The position numbers and the translations under genes were made by a program. A stretch of DNA of 64,000 bases from Deroplatys truncata (lineage: Eukaryota; Arthropoda; Insecta; Mantodea; Mantidae): contig CM060977.1 of assembly GCA_030765065.1 (NCBI GenBank), forward strand, positions 162,139,052 to 162,203,051. Direction: 5' to 3'. The notes under the pieces are model-generated. The model was given only the letters and a program-made list of their open reading frames with translations. It was not told the origin of the DNA and made no database searches. Below, piece by piece: positions 10,591 to 20,055 of this stretch; positions within the stretch are counted from its first letter, which is position 1, and every line of letters begins with the position of its first letter.

Positions 10591-11492
10591 TTTCCACGTG
10601 GTTTTACTTTCTCTATGTAAGTAGGGGAAGTATTGTATTCCACACAAAAATTCGATACCGAGATTTCACCGGAAATACATGTTTTGAGACTCCCTGAATC
10701 CAAAAAAAGCATTTTTGGAAACATGTCCGTGTGTTTGTCTGTCTGTCTGTCTGTGTGTGTGTGTGTGTGTGTGTGTCTGTGTGCGTGTGTGTCTGTGTGT
10801 CTGTGAACAGCATAACTCAGAAACGAACAGTCGGATAAACACCAAAGTTGGTATTTAGGTTCAGTATCTTCCAGAGTTGCGACACGAAGGTTTTCAAGAA
10901 AATCCCCCAACCCAGACTACCCTTTACATGGAACATTTTTCGAAAATTTTAATTTTCTCAAAAATGGCTCTAACGATTTTGATTAAAATATCATATGTTT
11001 AAGATTTTGTCATGAGAAATGAAATGTATATCTGGAATTTTCTGGGAATGTCTCCAAAAGTATTCTTCATTGTGAACGACTTTTGCATAGCTGGTAAACC
11101 ATAAGAGATAGACAAAATTTTACTACACAAACAATGTAGATCGCGTTAAAATACACAATTTATGTCATATACATTTCTTTTGTTGAGTGAACCGTTTTCG
11201 AGATATTGCTTGTTATTCCCTTAAATTTTCCAATGCTTTATACTTTTTCTCAAATTCGTTGTTCATTTTTTATGTCCTGGACATGCAAAGAGAATGGAAT
11301 GCGCCACATAGCAACCAGCGCTTAAAATATTTGACTATCGCTTAAAGCCTAGCAATTCCCCTTGCATCTACAAGAAAATTAGCAATAAGATTGACATCTC
11401 GATATCTCGATTAACATGAAGCATATGGAGAATAAGCGTTTGTAAAAATAGTTTGTACAAGAGTAGAGAAAGTCCAGTGAGTGTAACACATC
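10591..11492 (-). repeat. Repeat 'B', copy 2 (apparently full length)
   Basis: The whole of copy 1 is found here inverted, from the ACTTTCTCTA edge at 10608 to beyond the sequence matching window position 1 (11441). The two ends carry inverted ACTTTCTCTA(C) segments with an outer CAC...TGG, so about 0.9 kb may be a complete TIR element. The internal TG/CTGT microsatellite (about 10735-10802) has expanded relative to copies 1 and 3. It sits inside the DUF4817-type transposase pseudogene. I could not define the target duplication. Confidence 0.75.
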
Positions 11493-11662
11493 AGATTTTT
11501 TCTTATGGGGTTATGTCAATGATCGTGTATTCGTGTCGCCCTTGCCACATGATTAAACAAATCTGCGAGAAGAATCACTTATGCTGGTATTGACCGTCAC
11601 AGCTTGGCCATAGGATTGATGTCTGCCACGCCACCAGTAGAGGATATATGGAACACCTGTAG
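11493..11662 (+). pseudogene. Tc1/mariner-like transposase pseudogene (DUF4817 group), 3' part
   Basis: Immediately after repeat B the frame reads TSDFFLWGYVNDRVFVSPLP, the family's [DFFLWGxxKDxVY-xPLP] segment with the third catalytic residue, and ends HRIDVCHATSRGYMEHL followed by a stop at 11660-11662, the family's usual C-terminus (R-x-DxCRxTxGxHIExL). It continues the pseudogene at 9925-10590. Confidence 0.8.
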
Positions 11663-11767
11663 AGCCGGGCCCACATTACTCAACATTTGGCTTAAACATG
11701 CTGAATATAGTCGTTAGTATTAACATGTTGAATAAATTCGGAAAGCAGTTGAATGAACTTGACGTCG

Positions 11768-12060
11768 TCCTCCGTGGTGCAGATGCCATGCTAGCCTCTA
11801 GTTCCCGAGGTCACGGGTTCAAACCCAGCGGAGAGCGATGGATTTTTTCGGGCGTAAATAACCTTAGCATGAATTCCTTCGGAAGGGAAGTAAAGCCGGT
11901 GGTCCCGTGTCGTGGATTTATGGCACGTAAAAGAACCTCAACTCTGATAAAGAGGCCTTTGGGCAAAATTTCCGGTCTTTCACGCCCAATATAGAATGGG
12001 ACGCTAAGGACCACAGCAATCAAAGAGCGTCCATAAATAATACTCAATTTAATTTCATTT
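11768..12060 (+). mobile_element. tRNA-derived SINE 'A', copy 1
   Basis: The 5' head TCCGTGGTGCAGATGCCATG and GGTTCAAACCC are pol III box A and box B-like segments. The body (GATGGATTTTTTCG..., GGAAGGGAAGTAAAGCCGGT, CGTGTCGTGGATT, TCTTTCACGCCCAATATAGA) is shared with copies at 20019-22980, 44062-44687 and 50600-50892. The 3' end is a stem-loop, GGACGCT...AGCGTCC (about 12000-12032), followed by ATAAATAA. Short ORFs within it are artefacts of the SINE. Confidence 0.85.
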
Positions 12061-12789
12061 AATGAACTCGACTGACATAACATGTTTATTTAACGTGTTG
12101 CAGTGTCAATGTTGGGCCCGAAAATATTTTCACAGCCTGTTGGGGAACTTGTTAGGTTGTATGATACTTCTTTGGTCTCCGCGAGTTATTGAAAAATCAA
12201 CAAAGACATTCAAGGAATGTTTTTATCGGACTTAACATAATTCAGTGGTTATAAGTTTATTTTTGAAGGCGTTGTATTATCTGTCAAAAATGGAATGAAC
12301 AACTTTATATTTTTTTCTGAAAAATTGCAACTAATAAATAACAAATAATGCTTAGTTTTGTACAAAGGATATTTAGTAGCCAACATTAATATTTGGAATT
12401 TAAATTTGTCAATACTTCCATCTGAGGTTCTGTTTCCAAGGTATTGGAATTCTTTAAGGGATTTTATAAAAGAGTTTAAGTAAATACTGAAGTGAAATTG
12501 AAAGCCTCTTAAATGTACCACACATAAATCAATAATATAAAGTGATATAAAAATATAAAATATATTATATAAATAAATTTTAATATTCCATATAGATATA
12601 CCACAATAAACTATATAAAATAATATGGCATGTTATAAAATATTGAAATTAAATATAATTTTCGTTATATGCACAGCACATAAGTAAATGATATAAAATC
12701 ATATATAGGTATACAAAAATATATTATTTTTCGTTAACTGATTACCATCTATTTGTAGGAATTACACCCCAAGGAATAAAAGCCAATGC
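12061..12789. other. AT-rich region, no gene
   Basis: The stretch 12520-12740 is almost pure A/T with irregular TATAAAATATATTA-like units. No coding signal is visible. Confidence 0.5.
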
Positions 12790-13062
12790 CATGGGTCAGT
12801 ATCCTATCAAGGAGCAAGCAAACTCATAGCATGTCCAGGATGAGCGATCAGCCCAAAGCCTGGTATGGCGGAGGAGAAGAAGGAAATGAAATGTAATGAT
12901 GAAAGGGGTGATAGAAAGACTGGCGGATCAAGGCTCTCGCCTAGAGACCAAGAAAACCGCGAGAAAGCTTTCGGTTCAGGTTGGTCGGCCACGGGAGTTA
13001 GAAACCAGGGCCTCCCGAATGCGAGTCGCACACAATACCGCGGCGCCACCTTACTCGGTACA
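12790..13062 (-). mobile_element. tRNA-derived SINE 'B', copy 1
   Basis: On the minus strand the head GAGTAAGGTGGCGCCGCGGT, GCATTCGGGAGGCCCTGG and a degraded box B (GGTTTCTAACTCCC) resemble the heads at 17546 (+), 18476 (-) and 46034 (+). The body is GC-rich against the AT-rich surroundings. Boundaries are approximate. Confidence 0.6.
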
Positions 13063-13410
13063 AAAATAACATAAATACTGAAATTAAACTGAACTACATC
13101 TTATAACATGTACAGATAATTTATATGAGTTTTATTAATTAAAGATTGTGTCACTTAGCATTTTCAACTGAGAGTTTCATTAAATGTGAATTTTGACATT
13201 TATCCCTTTTTCATTTCCGAATTTTACTCCGTGAACATCATCCATACAGGCGCGCACAAGGAGATTTTTGTAATCCTTATTTCTCCACTTATTTATTTTT
13301 ACGGGGGGTGTTCAGGAAACCTCAGTGGCTATTTACAATGAAACCTCACTTGTAAAACACAAGATTTCCTCTACCTACCATAGGTAAGAGGTAGAAAAGG
13401 TAAAGATTGG

Positions 13411-13416
13411 TTTATT
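13411..13416 (-). terminator. Candidate polyadenylation signal of the host gene
   Basis: TTTATT on the plus strand is AATAAA on the minus strand, about 135 bases past the stop codon of the terminal exon at 13551. The spacing suits a short 3' UTR. Confidence 0.4.
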
Positions 13417-13550
13417 TTGTAGTCTACGAATGACTTGTTACCGAATAATTGTGGAAATAATTTATTTTCGAAATATTTTTGTACATGGAACACTCTACAA
13501 TACATGTGGAAACTACGTATCACAGAAATTTAGTTTTGGCCCTTCTAATC

Positions 13551-14221
13551 TCAGTATCTGGTTTTTTGGAGCGGAACATTGGTTTTTGTTACACGACCAC
13601 GTATCGACTGCGAGGCAGTTGATGTTTTTGACGCTGTCCTAGAACCTCCTTGTCTTGAAGCCTGAACCGGACGGGGAATTTTGCTTGTGGTTCCTTGAAC
13701 TGCACTGGAGTCCAATGGAATGCTACTTTCGTCAGACAATTCTGGCCTTAGCTTTTCTTCAAATTCGGCCATCAGCCGTTCCATTTCGCCACTTGATATA
13801 TTTTCCTGTGATCTTCGGAACTGTCTCAATAACTCTTCACTACCGATTGGTGGAAGATTGGGTGCCTCTCTAGGAACTCCTTGGGTGCCGCTTGAAGCTG
13901 CGCTGCGATGACTCATAGCTGAAGCTACGCTGCGATGACTCATGCCTGAGGGTGCGCGTTGGGGTTGATAGCTAGTAAATGATGTTTGAGCAGAGGGAGG
14001 CATTGATTCTTGGGAAATGTAGCATTCTCTAGGGATCAAACCCTGAAGAGGCTGCAGGTTAACAGAATATTCCTGGCGTTGTTCTTCCTGGTCCGCCACA
14101 ATCACTTCTTCAAATGCAGCTGATGGTGCTGGGGATGTAAATTGTTGGGATCCACGTTGAGCAGGCACAGTCCCGAAACAAGAACCACTTCCAATTTGGT
14201 ATGCTTCAGCAGTACTCGTCT
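13551..14221 (-). CDS. Terminal exon of an unrecognised host gene
   Basis: An open frame of about 222 codons runs from a splice acceptor (TGTTTTTGTTTAG, AG at 14222-14223) to a stop at 13551-13553. The encoded segment is hydrophilic: a Ser/Pro/Gln-rich stretch, two tandem [AM]SHRS[VA]A units near PSGMSHRSVASAMSHRSAAS, an acidic helix (SSGEMERLMAEFEEKLRPEL), and a basic Ser/Thr-rich tail (SKIPRPVQASRQGGSRTASK) of the kind often seen in cytoskeleton-binding proteins. No catalytic domain or transposon motif is present. The exon begins in phase 1 (first two bases AG finish a codon), matching the phase-1 donor of the exon at 46708-46909. I do not recognise the protein; the GTG at 14168 is not a needed start because the frame continues to the acceptor. 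Confidence 0.65.
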
Positions 14222-14223
14222 CT

Positions 14224-16955
14224 AAACAAAAACATTGGTTCGTTAAAAGAGTGCAACATATGAAGGAAGTAGAACATTTATCAGACTAAAACTTTAAAAC
14301 ACTGTTTCCAGAGCCATAGAAACAATGCAAAAATCTTTCTAGCAAATATTAACGGCACAATCGCATGAAAACAATCATTATGTGTTTTCAGTATTATCAC
14401 AAGAGGGAAATTGTTAATTTTGCTGCCGTCGACGTTAAAAGCACATGGATTGGAAGATATAAAAAAGGCGTAGAAAGAGTGCAAAACAGTCATCGTGTTT
14501 TGAATAAACTGAAACTTCAATCAAAAACTGGGCAAAAGTTAAGGAAAACAATTATTTTAGGAATCCATTCCCTCATCAAGTCAGTAATTAATTATCGCAA
14601 GTGCCAATATCAGTTGCTTCTTCTATATTACGAAAATCGGGACCTAAATTTACAGCTTTCAATAAAAAAATGTTCCACAGAGTCTTAGTTCAGTTTCGTA
14701 AACACTTCGATACGGACAATTATCAAACTTTTGTGTCTAAGTGTCTTGCTTGATGGGTTCAAACTGTAAGTGGAAGGAAAGGGATGTTAGAAGCTTATCT
14801 CAGAGTGCATTTGAAGTACTTCCGAGGAAATCACGCTGCACAGTAATAATCATTTATCCAAGCCAACATTGCTGTAGATAAGGCTGGACAAAGTTGGAAA
14901 TTCTGCTTTCTATAGCCTTTGGCTACACCATCGTGACGTTCTCCTAGACCGTTGCGGCTGTCCGTCACATCATGGAAGAGGGTGGAGGTAGGAGAGAGGG
15001 AGAGTGCTGGAGCTGTGTGTCATGATGTCTCTTCCTCTCGGTGCGATAAGATCTTGGTGTCAGGGTGTGTAGGTTTTGACGGAAACATAAATTTTTGATT
15101 ATGGCTTTAGAGTCAGTATGCAATTTATTTTGGTTAATCAAAATTCTCCAACTCCTCATGATCTCGCCATAAACCATTCGTGCATAGCGGAAGCCTAAAT
15201 TTCTCGTTCAGTACATTGTACTGTATATAGACACACGCACTGGCTCGTGCTTTCACGTGATACTTGTTATTCCGTTGTATTATTCTAACTTAGCGCGGTT
15301 CACTACGTACTGAGTTACAATGCTAACTGCTATACTTTACTCCGCTGTGAAATCTTATAAGTCCAATTTGCAGCGTAATGTCCGAGGTCTGCCCCGTAGG
15401 CGCTCCGGCCCACGAAGTTCATACTGTGAAGATTAAATTGCGAGTTCCATTCACACCATTTCGGAGTTTCTTCCATGCTGAATATTCGCCCCTCTCTTTC
15501 GTGATCATGTGCCATTTTTAGTCCCGTGACTTCTACTTTCTTTCCTATACGTTGCTTCAAATATTTTGGAAAATTATGATTGGTCCCTTTCTTTTATTCT
15601 GTACCGTTAGATTTCCAGAAGAACATACTCGTGGTTTCGTTGAGATTTAATAATCAGACGCATACTTTTCGGCGTTCTTTTTTATTGCCACAATCTTCCT
15701 TAATTCTTCCTTATGCACGTACCTTGTAGTTTTGAAAGACTTTGCTTCCCTATAAAGTGGCTACTGTCTTAGCCTGAGGCAAGGACACTATTGTGTTTGC
15801 TCAGACGTCTGCTCCTGTTACCCTAGGTTAAGGACCTGGACTAATGGGACATCTGCTGAACCCTTCGTTTCGGATTCCAAGAATATTATATAATTTTCCT
15901 TGTATTCAGAATGCGTTTACTTCTCAATGTACATTTTACAAATATATTAATAATACTTAACGTGCCTAATACATTAGGTAATAATCATTACATTCCTATT
16001 GCGTATCATTAATTAATTACTGTATATGAATGGTCAGCTGCACCTGCTATATCGATTGCTAATTTCTGTGTTATCAATTGTAGGCGACATTTTTTGGCGT
16101 GTGTATTATTTATTTAACTGTGTTACTGAGTGCTATTACAGCTTGTTTGAAATCTTATTGTTCATATGTACGTTTTAAACTGCTCGTAGTTATGGGCATT
16201 AAGTCTACTTAGGTCAGCGTGCTACAAAATAAATATTATCAAGCTGCGTACTCAATGTACTACAATAGTGACAAAAAGGAATGATATGTACGATGGGGTT
16301 ATTTAGTATTTCATTTAGCTAAAAGGAAGAAAAATGTATTAATAACACATTAACAAATTAAACGCAAGGGAAAAGCGCACTGAGTGAAAAATAGGTCTCA
16401 TAGAACCTCAAAATGTGAGATAAATATAAATTATGGAAATTAAGACCTTATTCTCATAAATCAATTTTTTGGGGGAGAGCAGTTGAGACCACGATAAGCA
16501 TCAATTACTCCTTGCTAACGTGGTGGATATTTTATTGCGTTTACTGTGTACAAGCCATTGGTGGCCGCTAATTGTTCTTGTTTTAAGCTCCTGCTTGCAT
16601 ATGTTTATCGTCTGAATATTGATAAAGCTGGACTTTCATTGGTAAGTAAGAAAGATTTGGTTATATTTTACTACGTAGTAGTCGATTCTTCATACAATGC
16701 GTGCCGTCTAAGGAAATCAGGCAATAAACAAGAACAGCCAAACAAAGGTAACAAAATGAACAGTATAATTCAGATCAACTTATTCAGAAACAGCCCAAAC
16801 TGGACCAAGCAAAGATCAGGTTATAGTTACAGAAGGGAATAGCAATAAGGTATTATTTACTGAAATTATAAAATTACGAATCCCTCCAATATACTCTTTA
16901 CTTCCCGTATTTCCAATGCAAGAGTTTGTGTTCATTTGTCCAGAAAACAAATTGC
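14224..16955. other. No recognised gene (probable intron)
   Basis: This lies just upstream (minus strand) of the terminal exon and would be intronic. I see no transposon gene, and the short ORFs are unconvincing. Confidence 0.4.
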
Positions 16956-16959
16956 TGTG

Positions 16960-17515
16960 AAGATAACAATAATATATGTGCCTCTAGAAGAGAGAACTTT
17001 GCTCTCAAAAATAAGAAAATAATTTTATCCAACGTATTTCCTGTAATTCCAAAAGCTACAATTGAAACTGTATTACATAAATATGGTGTTAATCTCACTT
17101 CCTCAATTTCACATATTAAAGCGGAAATATCCATCCCTGTCTACAGTCAATTATGAGCTTCAGAGAGCAAATGTATGTAAAACCTGAAGATTTTGACAAG
17201 TTACCGGATAACTTTGAAATCGAATTTAAAGAAACCTCATTTTGGATATACTAATCCCATAACTCTAATCGCTTTAAAATCAAGATGGTCGGGTATCTAG
17301 CAAAACAAAACATGCCTCACTCTGACGTTGCTCCTGAGCAAGAACCCTACAAAGAAACTAATTCTTCTTCGAACAAAACTAATGATGAAACTGCCTCTGC
17401 ATTAGAAACAATACAAACTATTAGTGTAACCAATCTAAAATTATGTTACAGAAATGCTCACAGAAAATCATCAATCGCAAATAATCAGTCTATGAATGAT
17501 CGATTTACATGAATT
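16960..17515 (+). pseudogene. LINE ORF1 (nucleic-acid-binding) remnant
   Basis: Frames at 16926-17156 and 17150-17512 read in order NVFPVIPKATIETVLHKYGV, ISHIKAEISIPVYSQL, SFREQMYVKPEDFDKLPDNF, EIEFKETSFWIY, then RFKIKMVGYLAKQ. This matches the region just before and into the first zinc knuckle of ORF1 proteins of insect non-LTR retrotransposons (FRRQ-x-Y-xxPEDxxxLPxxxxI-xF-xxT-x-xxI, then CxxCxxxGH). The knuckle cysteines are mutated (RFKIK where CFKCK is expected). Frameshifts separate the pieces. The rest of the LINE is not adjacent. Confidence 0.6.
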
Positions 17516-17545
17516 AAAATACCATTATATTTAACTGGTCGATCA

Positions 17546-17890
17546 CCGAGCGGGATGGCTCAGATGGCATTGCCTGTACTCCGCATTCTGGAGGTCATTC
17601 ATCATCTTATTCATCCTTCACCCCGTTGGCGTCTTTCAAAGTTGGTGCTGGTGTTTCGGTGCACCGTGGCATGGGAAAAGGATGTTCTCTGTGAACTCTC
17701 TCCGTCCTTCGGCTTTCGTCCGGTTGCCGAGGTATCCGAATCCCCTTGAAGAATGTTGGACCCCATCTGTGTAGGACGGGGTCCGTGGTCTGCCTGCACG
17801 TCTGTCGGTGTGTATACTTCTGGAAACTCACAGACCCTGTCATTGCTGTAACGTCATTCCTGGATCCGGTTGTCCGGGTCTCCTCTCGTC
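17546..17890 (+). mobile_element. tRNA-derived SINE 'B', copy 2, with GC-rich body
   Basis: The head GAGCGGGATGGCTCAGATGG is a good box A; box B is lost. The body (GTTTCGGTGCACCGTGGCAT, GGGAAAAGGATGTTC) parallels 46245-46310 in copy 4 (CTCGGCGTTGCATGGCAG, GGGAAACGGATGTC), so head and body travel together. The 3' end is not resolved. Local GC is far above the surroundings. Confidence 0.6.
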
Positions 17891-18199
17891 TCATCCTTCC
17901 TCCCGAGGATACCTAGGTAACGCGGAGGGGTCCTCGAAACCAAGGGAGAGAACCGCACGCAGGCCAGCCAACCCCTTGTGGTTACAACGTGATTCCTTGG
18001 AGGGAGGGATGAAGGGATACCCGAGGGTGATCAAATCCGGATGCCGACGGGCGCAAGCATAGACGGTGTCCCTAACGTGGCTAGATAGAAATAATCCGAC
18101 GCCGTCCGGTCCCTGCCCACAAGCCAACACTTCCAGGTTCCCTGGGGCGGAACGATTTGGAGAGGAGACCTAAGTGAGTAGTATCGCAGCGACGCCAGG

Positions 18200-18476
18200 G
18201 AAGAAACCTTTACAGAGGGCAAGACACCGCCCAGCCGCAAACACGTTGAACGTCGTCGCCTGGTCCTATAACCTTAAACAAGTGACAAGAAAGATTGTGG
18301 GTACAGGAAATGAAAGGGAGGAAAGTTGTGATAGAAGATGAATCAACCCAACATTCGCCTGTCGACCCGGGGAAGCTACGAAGAAACCATGGGCCAGAGT
18401 GGGCGGTCGCCGGGGATCGATCCCGAGACTTCCCGAATGCGGGCCGCAGGCGTTGCGCCTGAGCCATCCCTCTCTG
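18200..18476 (-). mobile_element. tRNA-derived SINE 'B', copy 3
   Basis: Minus-strand head GAGGGATGGCTCAGGCGCAA (box A) and GGGATCGATCCCCG (box B) are followed by TTCCCCGGGTCGACAGGCGA, matching copy 4 (TTTCCCGGGTCGCTAGACGA). The element points toward copy 2, and the GC-rich block between them (17890-18200) may be the joined 3' bodies of both. Confidence 0.65.
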
Positions 18477-19507
18477 TGGACACGTGGGTACAATATCCCC
18501 TCTGGGTGTAGAGTCCCCTCCGTTAAGTAATATAAGATATCTGGTCAATAGATCAAATATCAGATTATCTTACTTCCTCCAGATCTGCTGACCAGATCTG
18601 CTGACCGGATCTGGAGGATCTGTAAATCCGTAAGCAGAAATTGGGTGACATACGGTTTAGAAGAAAATTTATCCTTTGTCGGATACATCAACATTCGGGA
18701 AATGACAAGCCAGAAATCTAAAGACAATTTCCTGTAATTATGTAAACCACGCCCGTCCTGAACATCTCAAACTGTATGAACTCATAATTTGTTAAAATAA
18801 AATGATAACCGTCACATAACTTTTTCAAGTAGCAAAATATGGATTTAGCTATCTTAAGTGGAATCTCAATGGTTTTAGACTATATATTCATAGGGTAGAG
18901 TCTCGTCAGTACGATTTTACAGGAACCGAAGGATTTGGACGTCTTAGACAGTAAAACGTGTTTACAAAAGGACAAAATTGCAATTTATGAACTGTATAAT
19001 TCTGTAATAAGAACCTAATAATACGTCTTATATTACAATCGAATATGAAATGTGTGCAAAGTTTTCACTGGTTTGAAATTCATACCTATCTATGCTTGAT
19101 CGCTTTGTTTATTTTAATGTCGCGATTGTACTGCCCATTTTGTTTAGTAAAGCCATTACATTTATATCATTTTCGAAAATACCGACATTAGGAATAGATG
19201 TCCATACACAGTCTATTTCACTGGAGCAACTATAATTATTGCTGTACCAACTCCCAACTAGTATTAAAATCTTCAGCGCTTCACCTTGTTCATTGCCTCC
19301 ATCGCTTCCGATACTATAGGAGTAGAATAAAAACGACAGAGCTGGCGCACGCTAAAATAGGCAATATGGTCGCCTTTTCCCGCGGATTCTCGCTATATTT
19401 AGCAATTTTCGTGTTAATTAGGGTGTTTTGCGGCTAATATTGCAAGTTTTATAGACATTTAGAGGCAATTCATACAATTTGAAAGTATTTTAATCTAACA
19501 TTGTACA
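18477..19507. other. No recognised gene
   Basis: Contains a small direct repeat of AGATCTGCTGACC near 18571-18600. Otherwise AT-rich with nothing recognised. Confidence 0.35.
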
Positions 19508-19631
19508 AGATGGTGACAAAAAACGCTAAACAGGGCACTTTGGCGACAAAAATCCACTAAATTTGGCTAAATGGTGACGACAATCCTCTAAATTAGGCAC
19601 CATGGCGACAAAAATCTACCAAACGTAGTCA
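19508..19631 (+). repeat. Four-unit 31-bp tandem repeat
   Basis: Four consecutive 31-base units start at 19508, 19539, 19570 and 19601, each beginning like ATGGTGACAAAAA or TTGGCGACAAAAA and containing C-x-CTAAA-x-x-x-GGCAC. A single related unit may lie upstream near 19346 (GCTAAAATAGGCAATATGGT). Confidence 0.7.
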
Positions 19632-19768
19632 GAAGCTCATATCTCGGAAGTATTGGTTGTATAATGAGGAGAAAAATTGCAAGATATACACCTAGGTAAA
19701 TGGAGAAGGTTAGGAATGCCCACGACAAGATAGAAGCTATGCCCATCGTGGTATAGGATGGATTCTGG

Positions 19769-19794
19769 TATTATTATTATTATTATTATTATTG
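19769..19794 (+). repeat. (TTA)n microsatellite
   Basis: About eight perfect TTA/ATT units. Confidence 0.9.
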
Positions 19795-20055
19795 AACACA
19801 GAATGATGTGAAATTCTAACACATATATTTAAATCAATGGAACAATGCAAATGTTGGAATCGATCAAATATAGCAATATTAATGTAGGCTATCGAAGCAC
19901 TCTCCAGAGCATTTAGGGATAATAACAGAAATATTTTAGATGCTAATGCAAGGGTAGACGTCTCTTTCTCTTTTACTGGGCGTGAGACCAACACTATAAG
20001 CTACTCCTAGTAGCAGAGAAAAATAAATTGAGTTTTATTTATGGGCGCTCTTTAA

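Noticed and set aside
14168-14168. GTG as translation start for the 205-codon frame at 13551
   Set aside because: The frame continues upstream to a splice acceptor, so the segment is better read as an internal-to-terminal exon with no start of its own.
17607-18548. Several overlapping ORFs of 60-112 codons on both strands
   Set aside because: They arise from the GC-rich SINE B sequences, where stop codons are rare; no protein-like pattern is shared between copies.
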